A stretch of 64,000 nucleotides of DNA. It comes from Patiria pectinifera. Taxonomy: Eukaryota > Echinodermata > Asteroidea > Valvatida > Asterinidae. Made by a program: the position numbers and the translations under genes. Of the stretch, positions 44,390-55,545 are shown piece by piece (the first letter of the stretch is position 1; each line of letters opens with the position of its first letter). The stretch lies in NCBI GenBank assembly GCA_029964075.1, contig CM057140.1, positions 12,728,643 to 12,792,642 of the forward strand, read 5' to 3'. The notes below the pieces were generated by a model. The model worked only from the letters and a program-made list of their open reading frames with translations. It was not told where the DNA came from and did no database searches.

Positions 44390-45090
44390 CACAAAAATGC
44401 CCTCAGTGGTAAGAAAGTGACTACTTGGGGCAGACCACTGGGAGAGACATTCAAATGCTACGCCTGATGCTCACGCGAAGACACTATAGCTTTTTGCACT
44501 TTCAGAATAAATGCATCTTTCTAATGAAATTTGTCGTGCGTTTTTCACACTTTAAACAAATCCAGCAGCAGCCATTTTCTACGGTGCCGCAAGTCTCACA
44601 CAAGTCGCGCTCAGATAGTACACACGCACACCAGGCTCCTTCAACCAATAGGATTACCAAAATGCGCGTGCGCCTCGTCTTTAAGAATGCATGCAGCATG
44701 CACATTAGCGTGACACCTGTGCAGTAAAAGCTTCTAATTTTGGGCGGTGGATTCCACTGTACACACATGAACTAGTACACGCAAGCAGTGAGTCCTGGGG
44801 CCAATTTCACGGCGCTGCTAAGCACAAAAATTTGCTTAGCACAAAAAAGTCTGACTTATAAAAGCAGATTATCAGCCAAAACCCCATGTGATTTTCATGC
44901 TAAGCAAACAACAGCTGAATACTGATCACGAGCAATATACATCAGGTGGAGTTTTGGCTGGTAACCTGCTTTTGTAAGCCAGACTTTTTTTGTGCTAAGC
45001 ACATTTTTGTGCTTAGCAGCGCCGTGAAATTGGCTCTCAGGCTCTCGAAAACGGTAAAAAAAACACTGTCTTGTTTGAACACGGAGCCTG
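44390..45090 (+). repeat. Interspersed repeat R2 (copy 3), split by a MITE
   Basis: The left part 44390-44560 (GACCACTGGGAGAGACATTC, CACGCGAAGACACTATAGCT) and the right part 45038-45090 (GGCTCTCGAAAACGGTAAAA, AACACGGAGCC) match the two halves of 9270-9500 and 19898-20160. The foldback MITE at 44797-45037 lies between them. Confidence 0.7.
44797..45037. mobile_element. Foldback MITE, GGGCCCAATTTCACGG family (copy 4), nested
   Basis: Ends GGGGCCAATTTCACGGCGCT and AGCGCCGTGAAATTGGCTC, with the same inner arms as 21022-21246. Inserted in an older R2 repeat. Confidence 0.8.
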
Positions 45091-45142
45091 TGTCGTATCC
45101 GACAACCAACTGAGATGCTATTACCAGGGTGGCATCACACTT

Positions 45143-45292
45143 CAGGCATGCAACTTTTCTTCGGATCCACTGATTTCCTCGTTTTTTTGCTTCTCATGAA
45201 TGCCATTACAATTTGAAAAACACTGTACAAAGTCTTGAGTAGTTTGGGATTTCCTTGTTTTTTTCTAAATTGGCAGTTGCATGCCTGACGCT
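45143..45292. mobile_element. Short element with CAGGCATGCAACT inverted ends
   Basis: CAGGCATGCAACTTTTC at the left and GGCAGTTGCATGCCTG at the right. A related partial copy is at 53296-53385 (CAGGCCTGCAACTTTTCCTC, AAAACACTGTACAAAGTCT). Confidence 0.7.
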
Positions 45293-45439
45293 TGGGCGCA
45301 TGTGGCATGCTTGTGCTCAGTGCTTCTTTGACCAGTAGCTTTTTTCTTTTTTTTAATTACACGGTGTTACAGATTAGGAATGCCTATGACACGGGCATCT
45401 GAGCGTGGTGCCACTCCTGGAATGGTAATCAAGGAAATA

Positions 45440-45665
45440 GGCCGTGTTGGAATTACTTGGCTGTGGCTGGATATTACACGCACGCCTATGGAAGCAGCCA
45501 CTTCCCATAGACCTGTAGCCAGGTAATTAGGACTAGACTATGGCCGTGTCCAAATTATTGGCTACGGCTTGATATTACACAAGAGTCTATGGCAAGTGGC
45601 TGCAGCGGCTACCATAGACTCGTGTGTAATATCAAGCCGTATAGCCAAGTAATTTGGACACGGCC
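45440..45665. mobile_element. Two adjacent foldback elements, GGCCGTGTCCAAATTA family
   Basis: Copy one spans about 45440-45541. Copy two (45542-45665) has arms of about 52 bp, from GGCCGTGTCCAAATTATTGG to CCAAGTAATTTGGACACGGC, nearly perfectly inverted. Related to 31423-31546. Confidence 0.8.
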
Positions 45666-45833
45666 CAATACTAGAATAATACTAGACTGTCCAGGATCCC
45701 ATAAAATCCACCATCTTGTTGGAGGATTTTCGGGATTGTAGGTGAAGCCCAGACGTTCTCTCTTTACCCTGGGCTTAGTGTCCCTTGAAGTTCAACTGCA
45801 ATGAACATGCCAATGTATTCTATTAATGCCCAG

Positions 45834-48095
45834 CAGTGTTGTAGGTCTCGAGACCGGTCTCGGTCTCGAGACCCCTTTTTGCCGGTCTCGGTCTTGATCT
45901 CGGTCTCGGGAGCTGTGGTCTCGGTCTTGGTCTCGGTCTCGGTCCCCTTTGGTCTCGATATTTTGGCTAGTCTCGAGTCGAGACCAGCAAAAAAAGTGAG
46001 GGGGCGGATTTCGCCCCCGGCCCTTTTAGGGTTAAGTAAAGAATCAGTTTAGGGCAAATGTGACTGCAGTGTGATGCTAATGGACATGTCTCTCTTCACT
46101 TTCTAGTGAGTGAGGCATAGTCCAATAACCATTGCTCCTCTTCTTATTTCTCGTTTTTATTGTGGGATGATCTGTTGAAACAAGCACTTAATAGCCATCC
46201 TCATTGATTCCAAATACAACTGAGATTAAAATCTTACGAATCAAGATTAAAACATTATTTTTACCGTCAGATTTTTTGTTTTGAATATGGGAAACAATTC
46301 AACTCTTTTTCCCCAGAAATATTGGTGATTTTTTTTTTCTATACTCCTTTTCAATTTTTACTTTATTTGTGGAAGCGGGAAAACGTTTGTTTTTTTCATT
46401 ATATTTATTAATGGATATTCATCAATTCGTAGACCGTTAAATTGCTGGTGGACAGCTGAATTTTGTGATCTCTTTAAAATAGGCATGACTTGGGAATAGA
46501 GAATGCAAATTACGTGAAATTTTCATTCCTACTCAATAACATGTTCTTTATCTCAACTATATTATTTTTCTGTATTATTTACAAAATGGAGGGTGCCATT
46601 TCTTTTTCTTTATCATACTGTCACTTTATTTTTGACTTGCCATGTATTCATCTTTTCATCTGTGATAAACACAAATTGAGCTACTGCCATAGTCACACAA
46701 AAATAGAGTCTAATTACCTGCCTTGTCTCCTTTCTAAATGTCAATTGCGTTTGCATGAGTCGAGAAGACTTTTGTTCCATTAATCGCTATATGCTGTTTA
46801 CGGCCATCACAATAAACTATTAATATATTGGAAATATGTCGTACTTGTTAATCACTAAAATATTCAAGTAAATTGCCCAGCAAAGCAGCCGATGCGGGCA
46901 ATACGATGGCATGGTACAAACACAGAGAGGCGTGGGCACTGAGCCATGAATCCTAAAAGTACATCTCACCCACCACATTCAGTGTGTGACTGCGCCCTTC
47001 TATTGTGTCGGCCATGTTCTCAAATAGGCTAATGATGATGATGATGGCGGGCAGATTAACAGAAGATAGATCAGGCAAATAGGGTTCATCAATCTTCTAT
47101 AAGTATATGTAACGTTATTGACATAAACAAAAATAAAGTGGCATTACATTTCAACCTTAGCCAGGCCTTCTTCAGAGGTAAATGACAGAGGAGCAAGAAA
47201 CAAACATGTAGGGGACACACAAACATGCAGGGTTGGAAGGAGAATCACAAAGAGGGATGGGGGGGGGGGGGCAGACCAATCCATATCTGGCTACCATCTC
47301 AAGTTTTTGGTCTAAATGTACAAATTGTTATTCCATTACTGAAATTTTAAAAAATAAATCAATTTTTTTTTGCTCCAAATTTTTTTCGAATCAGGTTTAC
47401 AAGGAGGTCCAATGTAAAATTAAAGTTGCATTTAAATATCCGTTAGTGGTCATTGCTGAAACCAAGGGTTGGCTGTGGAGTTTAGGGTCCGATATCGAGT
47501 TCCTATAACAGATGAAACATCCACTTTTTACTTTTGTCAAGTCCCAACATGTTCAAGTTTGGCAAAAACTAGTACAAATTGTCGTACTCCTAAGTTAGAG
47601 TTTCTTCATCAGATTTACACTTTATGGTAGATAAAAAAATATTTAAAAAAAAAAAAAAATTAAAAAGTGGTACAAATATATGGAGTTCATCAAATAAGGT
47701 TTTCCCCTTCTTTAAATTAGGTTGTTTCCAATTTTTTAATTGATTGTGACAATAACAAATTCTGTTGCCATGTTGTAATTTATGGCATGAATCAAACACG
47801 AAGAGCACTCGCATGACACAATTAAGCAGGTACAAGTGATTCCTAACTTTCAATCACTTCCTTCACATCCCCATGAACATCAACATCTCAAGGACAGACT
47901 GTTCAGCTGTATTTAGTGTCTTGTTGTTTATTTAGATTATTGTTATTTATTATCCGCGGTCTCGGTCTCGGTCTCGGACCATTTCGGTCTCGGTCTCGGT
48001 CCGCCTTGAAGGGGCTGGTCTCGGTCTCGGTCTCGCAACTTCAGGTCTCGGTCTTGGTCTCGGTCTCGGACTCTCCGGTCTTGACTACAACACTG
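45834..48095. mobile_element. hAT-like non-autonomous transposon, 2.26 kb, with 8-bp target duplication
   Basis: The left end CAGTGTTGTAGGTCTCGAGA and the right end reverse complement CAGTGTTGTAGTCAAGACCG match over about 22 bp. The target duplication ATGCCCAG is exact (45826-45833 and 48096-48103). Subterminal arrays of GGTCTC(G) units lie at 45840-45985 and 47955-48085. The interior is AT-rich with no transposase frame. An 8-bp duplication and CAGTG termini fit the hAT superfamily. Confidence 0.88.
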
Positions 48096-48480
48096 ATGCC
48101 CAGTGAAGTATCTTAGAGGATACAGAAAGATTCTTTGCTACAAGTGCCGAGGCAATCCAGAAAAAAATGTTAAATTAATCGGTACAGAATCTTGAAACAC
48201 GCAGAATTAGAAAGCCAGTACCAACCAATTTCGTACTTTGTTATAGACTAAAGGGAATAGAAACGAACTGTAAAAAGATGAACATAATCTGTACATATTA
48301 CATTTTGTATTAATCTTTGAAATGCATTTTGCTTATGTGCACACACCCTTATGTGTGTTGCTTGCTTGTATGCGACAGTTCCCTTTAGACAGTTACTATG
48401 TTATTTTGGACTGGAGCTTTTTCTTGTCCATTTTTTTTTTATGAGGAATCTTATTGTTATTAATATTATCATTATCATTG

Positions 48481-48725
48481 TATTTTTGGTAATTAAACCA
48501 AGGTTTCCTCAAAAGCTCCCAAGGTGCTGTAGCTCGAAGGCCTGTAGAAATCGGTAGAGAGGAGACAATGAGAAGAAATTACAGTTTTAGATGTGGGAGG
48601 AAAACTCCTGAAGGACATTCTGGGGGAAATCCCACGGAATCAGGCAGGGACTGAAAACCCAATCCACATGTTGGCCCAGGCGGGATTCGAACCTGGGCCA
48701 AGCTGACTCCCCAGTTTCAAGTTGG
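48481..48725 (-). repeat. tRNA-derived SINE, family S1 (copy A)
   Basis: Minus-strand B box GGTTCGAATCCCGCCTGGGCC, then a body matching 63105-63360 (GGATT.GAGTTTTCAGTCCCT, TTTTCCTCCCAC, TCTAAAACTGTA) and the tail TTTTGAGGAAACCTTGGTTT. Confidence 0.75.
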
Positions 48726-49676
48726 TTCGTGATCATTATTTGGATCTGCATTCCCCTGTGGTAGGTTATAGAGAAGTTTTGATGTGCTGTTTATTATGAC
48801 AGATTATGGAACGTTAAATAAACTGAAAAATGACAAATTTGCGTTCCGGTGTGCAGACATGTGATTTATTCTGCTTCATACATATGCATGATTTGGCAAA
48901 TGACTCCTGGACAAGAGCACCCTAGCATTTACAAAGGGCACTTTCAACAGTAACATTATAACATCATTTGAGTTAAACACTGAAATAATTTCGACATTTA
49001 CTAAAAACCAAATGGTATACTTTAGTTGCACAGCTAAAATAGCATTTATTTCTTGAGCTAACTTTTCGTCTTTTCTTTGCTGAAAGCAAGCAATTGTTTT
49101 GTATAAAATGTAAAACCTTTCGTTTTCGTCGTTTGTATACATGTAAAATAAAGACAAGTATTTTTCTGCAGTAGTTACCAAAAGTTACTAGCATAATGGT
49201 ACTATTAACAGAAATAGGGGCTGTTACATCAAGTTAAATTTTGTTCCGTAATTCTTTTGCACACAATTTTTTTTTTTTCAGTATTCTTCCATTTTGTTCT
49301 CACAAGTTAAACTAAGTGCATAAATTACTCCGTGACATTCGCATAAATATAACCATCAAAAATACTTTTGTTAGTCATGAAAAATATGATTGGTGTATTT
49401 AAAGTGGAAAGTTGGTCACCGTTTGTTACATACAATCGTACATTAATTTGTAAAATATAATTTTTCTTCTGTAAAAGATGGCAGGTGTGACATTATGTAA
49501 CGTTTTTCTAACTTGTAATTTATATTTACTGCTCCATTTATGCTTAAAAGATCCGAAGAAATAAAATCTTGGTGTTTATCACCTGGCACAAGAAAAAAAG
49601 TGTATTAAGCATGTTTCCATCCAGCATTGTTTTTTGTTGAGTTTTCTTTAAAGATGTCTTCCTCTTTGATTTTTCT

Positions 49677-49925
49677 TTTCGAGGGGCCAAGCGGTTAGAG
49701 CGTTGGGCTACGGAGTGGAAGGTTGGCGGTTCGAATCCCATTCGGGCCAAAAACTGGATAACTCTCCGACGACCCAACAGTAAAATGGGTACCTGATTCG
49801 TTCAGGGAACTAAGACGGCGAGAGGTGAGGACTGGGCACCGCCACTCATATGCCGCGCCCAAGACACAGTGACCTCTAACATCCCACTGCCCCTACGGCC
49901 AGTAATGGCTATGGGACCTTTACCT
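49677..49925 (+). repeat. tRNA-derived SINE, family S3
   Basis: tRNA-like head with A box GGCCAAGCGGTTAGAGC and B box GGTTCGAATCC, then a body ending in GGCTATGGGACCTTTACCTT, a typical short-repeat SINE tail. Not a functional tRNA: it continues into a SINE body and the stem pairing is poor. Confidence 0.75.
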
Positions 49926-51894
49926 TTATGTAAAATGAATTAACATATTCATGATCCAGTCCTGACGTCATTAGGCAGACGCACCAGCAAAACAGCCTAT
50001 GTTGGAATGAACGTTTTAAATATGCATGTTTATCCCCGAGGTGAATTCTCGTTATTTTCGTAACTCGGTTTCTGTGTGCAAAATTTGATTTAAAAACTGT
50101 TGTAAAACACTTGGGTCTTCTTATTTTTGAACCTGACACATTGAAGATCACACATTTCCATATTAATTCAGGCATGAGAATCTTCCTGTTTATACAGGAA
50201 TTCCTGGGAGTGTTTTTGTTGCCCAAATTTCCGCGTTTTTATTTTTTTTGGGCCTGTTTGGGGGCTTTTTGATCTGATTTCACATATTTTTTCCTGTTTT
50301 TGCACAAGTTTCCTGGGTTTTGATTTCATTGAAATTCATTTTGATGCCCGTTAATTATATCTTTGTTGCTGTAACTCCCTGAAAATCCATAAATTACATG
50401 CAATCTTCAATTAATGTGAAAGTATCACTACCATACGACTTCACTTTATACATGTATTAAACTTGTCATTACAAAAACGCATCAGTGAATACAAATCAAA
50501 GACACTTTTTAGACAAATGTATACTCATTTCACTGGGCCTGCAAAGTGGGAAAATATACTCAACACTTAGAAATAATTTGTAAAAATTGAAATCTTTGTT
50601 GCTTGTTGGTCATGCTAGTTTAGTTAATTAACACTCTTTAAGCTTATAGAAGGTTGTATGAAATCAAGCTTTTGACGTATGAGGTTGATTTTTGGTGCAC
50701 AAAGTCTCGTTAACGTGACTTGCAAGATATATTATATGAAAAGGGCATGTAGCTCGCATATAACATACATGTACCGAATGTTTGTTTGGCGTCTAGACTG
50801 ATCAGCCGCCAGTGTGTAATACAAAAAATGCGTAAAAGCTCGCCGATTAAAAGGCTCTTCTTCCGACAGTGAAATTCTACGTGCTTTTGTGATTAGCCAA
50901 TATTGATTGAATCGTGGCCGCTTGTAAGAAACCTCAAACACGATCTTTCCATTATATTTACAAGTCGAAAAATAGACATGTTTGGCATTGGAAATATTTT
51001 ATCAAAACATATTAAAACATTTTGCTTATCGTATTATCAAAAGATATGCGAAACCGATGCTGGAGTGGCAGTACGTTTTTATTTCTCTTCATGTTTTAAA
51101 CTCTGGATTTACGAAAAAATTCGAATACGTCAAAATGTTGTATTGATTCTTTCAAAAGTCGGCATAAAACGGACCCTGCTGCCCTTTTACAAAATATCCC
51201 GTGGAAATATAGGCTAAACCCCATGTTACAAAATATATTCTGAAAAAAAAATTCAAGGCTAGAGACATCATCCAAAATATGCAATACTTTAAGAACGAAG
51301 ATAAATTTTAATCGTATTTACGTTCTCATTCCATCACAAAATAAAGAAATTCAAAATAAAGAAATTCACTGAACGAGATCTTAATTTCTTAATTTTTTAA
51401 TAACATATATATATATTTTTTTTAATCAAGATATCATAGCACACATAGGCCTACGCAATACTCGCACAACTAACCCATTTGATGGAACATGTTCCGTAAT
51501 TGCACTTCGCCCTAAAAATTATCGTTTTGTTGACTCACATTTCTCATACATTGTATTTGCACAATGCCTCCGGGGATTTTCCTGAATCGTTACTTAACGA
51601 GACAGCACAAACGCTACTGAATACATTGCCGGGGTTCAAAAGAACAAGACGAACGAGCCTTTTTGACCTCTTTAATGTCACGAATAAAAATTACATGTAA
51701 AAGGAATTCAATAAAAGGAAATAAAGCCACATAGGTAGTACGGTCCATAAAAGACGATTCACCATCTAGGCTAAATCTGGCAATTACCGAGTAATTGTGG
51801 GACCTTGAGAACATCTTCCTTCTATAAAACCTCACCAGAAGCACTTACGAGGGACATAGTTGCGACCATGGCAATTTAAAATGTGTCATTTGTT

Positions 51895-52690
51895 TTTTTA
51901 CTTATGAAATATAAAGTCGAGTTTGAAAGTAATTTGGCCGTTGCTTGTCACTTGCTCTTTCGTTAATGTCTTCACATTCTACGTTTCAACACTTATGAAT
52001 AGGAGACGAACATGTTTATGCACCGTCTTATAGGCCCGCGGTTTCGATGATATTCGAAACGTGACCCCTTTTCTGCTGAAATTTAAAATCGAGTTTGGAA
52101 ATAATTAGGACCTTGTTTGTCATTGTTCATCCGTTAATGCCCCAACGGACGTACGTTTCAGGCACTGAAAAAGGACAATCAATTTTGTTGGTCTCATGCC
52201 CTCATCTTGTGCCCTTGGTGTTTTTGAAATGTGTATTTGTTTTCTTTCTTTTGAAATTTATAATCGAGTTTGGAAGTAATTTGGACGTTGCCTGCCATTG
52301 TCCATAGCCTACGTTTCAACAGTGAAAAGTAGAAACGTTTGTTGGCCTCGTACCTTAATCTTGTGCCCTTGGTGTTTTTGAAATGTGTATTAGTTTTCTT
52401 TCTTTTGTAATTTATAATCGAGTTTGGAAGTAATTTGGACCTTGTTTTTATATTTGCCCGTCCGCTGATGACCTTACACGCCAACGTTTCAACACTGTAA
52501 AGGGGAGGAGATTCCAATTATTTGCCTCCTCTTTATATGCCCTTGGTTTTTTTGAAATGTTTTTTTTTGTTCCTTCCGAAATCGGATAATCGAGTTTGGA
52601 AGTAAATCAGACGCTTCTTGACTTCTTTCCCATTCACTTATATCCTTCCACGACTACGTTTTATAACGGCTAAATGGATATTTTCTGGCC
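51895..52690 (+). repeat. Satellite-like tandem array (five diverged units, 154-174 bp)
   Basis: Units are marked by ATAATCGAGTTTGGAAGTAA at about 51914, 52087, 52261, 52415 and 52587, with CTACGTTTCAACACT-type and CTTGTGCCCTTGGTGTTTTT blocks between them. Confidence 0.8.
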
Positions 52691-55545
52691 TTATCTGATT
52701 TATTATCTTTAATTGATCAATTTTGCATCTTACGGTCGACGACAACAGTTGATACTGGCCGGTGTTTAACTTTGATCGGATATGTTTTCTAGTTCATGTA
52801 CGTGGTTCCTTATGGGGCAGTAAATACAATTCAATAGAACAATAGACCCCACAAGGAATTCTTTAGAAATCTATCGTCCCCACGGTGAAGGGAAACGCTA
52901 TGGCGTTTGAGATTTTCAATAGGAACAAGGAGAACACTAGAGATTCGCGTTTGTTGTTACAAACGCAGAGTGGTCGGGTAGACAACCATTTTATGAAACA
53001 CTGTCCAGTTAAGTTATGAATATTTTTATGTAAGAACAAAGTATCAGGAAATTAAATCTTTTCCAGGACAATCAATTAAATTTCAGTAAACATGTACACA
53101 TACAAGTTATTTCTGGCTTGATAAGGTCATTAGTCAAAAACGGGAAGTGAATACTGATTTAGTTCGGAGTGGATGTTCATTGTGAAGTTAAATAACGTAT
53201 GAAAATTTGGAAACTATAAGTGTATGTATTCATAACACCGAACTTCCGGTTTGATGACGTCACAGTGTTTGGAAGCAAAAGGTGAACATTGTAATCAGGC
53301 CTGCAACTTTTCCTCGGATCAGCTGATTTCCTCTTTTTTTACTTCCCATGTGTGCCATTGAAAATAGTAAAACACTGTACAAAGTCTGGGGAAAATTTGA
53401 ATTTTGAAAGAAAGATCTGGATTTGCGGAAAGTTTTGCTGAAGTGTTGGGAGGAACTTGTTTCAGAAGTTATGCTATAAAACTCTTATGACACTTGGGTT
53501 GATTGCAAGGAATGTTTTTAAATAGGTCACTCTCTGAAATTGAACTTCTGGCCCCATATGTTCCGGCGTTTTATGGAATTCCTCATAATAGCTTCTATTT
53601 TCAGAGGCCTCTGGAAACCATTAAAACAATTTCAGTACTGATCCCTAGATTTTGCAATATGATGTACAAGGTCAATATAAGGCAATTATTATTCATTGCC
53701 GCTATAAAAAGAGCAGCACCAGCCCAGGAATGAGGCGATCGGGGGGCTAAATTTGCAAAACAATCATGAATGGGTATACTGCAGTAATTGGGAGATTTGT
53801 TGTGTTCTTTGAGACACCGGAATTTAATGTTCCAGGCTAATTTGTGCGGGGATCTGTTATTGCTCCAAGTTAATTGAAATTTACCGGTGGCATCATTTGG
53901 CATTGTCACGCATGTGGTAATGGGGCGTCATACATGTAGTGGTAACAATGTCCAATTACATGTATTAGCCTACTTTTATGTGACATCTGTGAAGGCTCTC
54001 AGGCATGACTTCACACTGTTGTGTGCCTTTACTTTGTAGAGAGCATTGTAATAACTTAATTGGCAGGCAGTGGGCAGTGAAATGTTTTAAACAAAGACGA
54101 AGGAGCTTCCTTAGTTTTCAGGGTTTTTTTTCTCCAATATAATAGTTCATGTTAAGAGCCCGTAGACATAAATTCAAAGAGTGGTCGGGTTGTGCCCGAC
54201 CACTCAAAAAAGAAGGGAAACAATTAAGGTCTCCCCCACAATGTCCCGTTTTTACGACTGTGTGTACGGATGGTGCGGAGATAGATCCACCAATTTATCT
54301 GAACTGAATCTTAAAATACTGAAATCAGTAAGTCCCTTTTAGCAAAGTTTAATAAGATTTATGTTCAAGTCCTATGGTAGCAAACTGATTTGAAGTTATT
54401 GAATTGTGGAATTAGACTAAAATTTAAGCCTGCTGGCATGCATGCATAATAGTCAATGAATCTAATTGTTATATTTGATAAGATTTGCTCCGTGCAACGG
54501 CTGCATGTGATAATGTGCAGATTTTTCTAAACTCAACCGTACAGTCTTCTTTTTTTTGGCAAGGCTCAATTTGATTATTGTTCAAGTCATGTGATATCAC
54601 TTTGATCTGAAGTCACTTTAATGGGGAGGATGGCTCTTTTTTGGCGTGATGTTAATTATCGTCGGTTGATCAATTTGCTTCTTACAATTGAAGACGAAAG
54701 TAGTCGCCAGCGGCTGAAGATCATGGCCAGTGAACTCTATTGTTGACCAGCCGGTGCTTGCTTTCTGCATCGACTGCGTGCGATAATGTGCCGAGGTATC
54801 TAAACTGAATTATGCACTTGAAGTTTATAGGGAGTAGGCCTAAAGACTTTTTAAAGAAAGGTTAGATTCGATTCTTGTTGAAGTCCTATGATACCAAATT
54901 GATTTGAAATTATTTAACTGAATGAAAAGTCTTAGGGCTATGTCCGAATCAGGTACACACTGTGGCTATGGCTTCTATTTTGCCATTGATGCGCTATTGC
55001 GAATAGCCGTAGTCGAGGCAACAGTGCCTGTTTCAGACATCACTTGAACCAGAGTTTGTATTTCAATGATTGTACGGGACCATGTGATGTTATCGAAATA
55101 CTAGTTCCCTTTGTAAGATGATTATGTACATCGCATACCACAACTTACCAATCTCACCATCTTACTTGTGCTGTGTGAAACGTATATTAAAGTGTGTATG
55201 TTACTGGCTTAATTAGATGAAAACAAAAATACCATTTCAACTCTTTTTGCCATCACTATATACATAATAAAACATGTATAGTAAAAAAAAAGTGTGTGTT
55301 ACCAAAGCAAGTGAATAGTTAATGTGCATTTTATTTTTGTTGTGAGGTATATACACTTACCTTTAAACTAATGTATTATTAAACCAACTTCACCTCAATA
55401 CATGTCGTTAACATTAGACATAAATATCCGAATGTACTACAAAAACCAATTTCCTGTCACATAATTATCCTTTCTTGTTACCACCAAAATGTATGTGAAG
55501 GGAAGCCAGTTATTATCAAACCTATAAGTGAGCCTATAAAGGTGA

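Larger units (their letters stand above)
44282..45825. other. CTP synthase 3' region filled by repeats
   Basis: No gene is seen. It holds an R2 repeat copy split by a MITE (44390-45090), a small element (45143-45292) and a double foldback (45440-45665). No poly(A) signal can be assigned with confidence; AATAAA at 44505-44510 lies inside the R2 repeat. Confidence 0.5.
48104..55545. other. Gene-free stretch before the GPCR
   Basis: Contains two SINEs (48481-48725, 49677-49925), a satellite-like array (51895-52690), a repeat related to 45143-45292 at 53296-53385, and a 10-bp perfect hairpin AGTGGTCGGG/CCCGACCACT at 54181-54204. No exon-like GC-rich segments or conserved protein motifs are seen in 49950-51890 or 53400-55500. 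The GPCR 3' UTR must begin near 55545. Confidence 0.5.

Noticed and set aside
49677-49750. Possible tRNA gene
   Set aside because: A and B boxes are present but stem pairing is poor and the sequence runs into a SINE body and tail.
54181-54204. Terminator-like hairpin AGTGGTCGGG/CCCGACCACT
   Set aside because: A rho-independent terminator has no meaning in this eukaryotic context. Kept only as a short palindrome.
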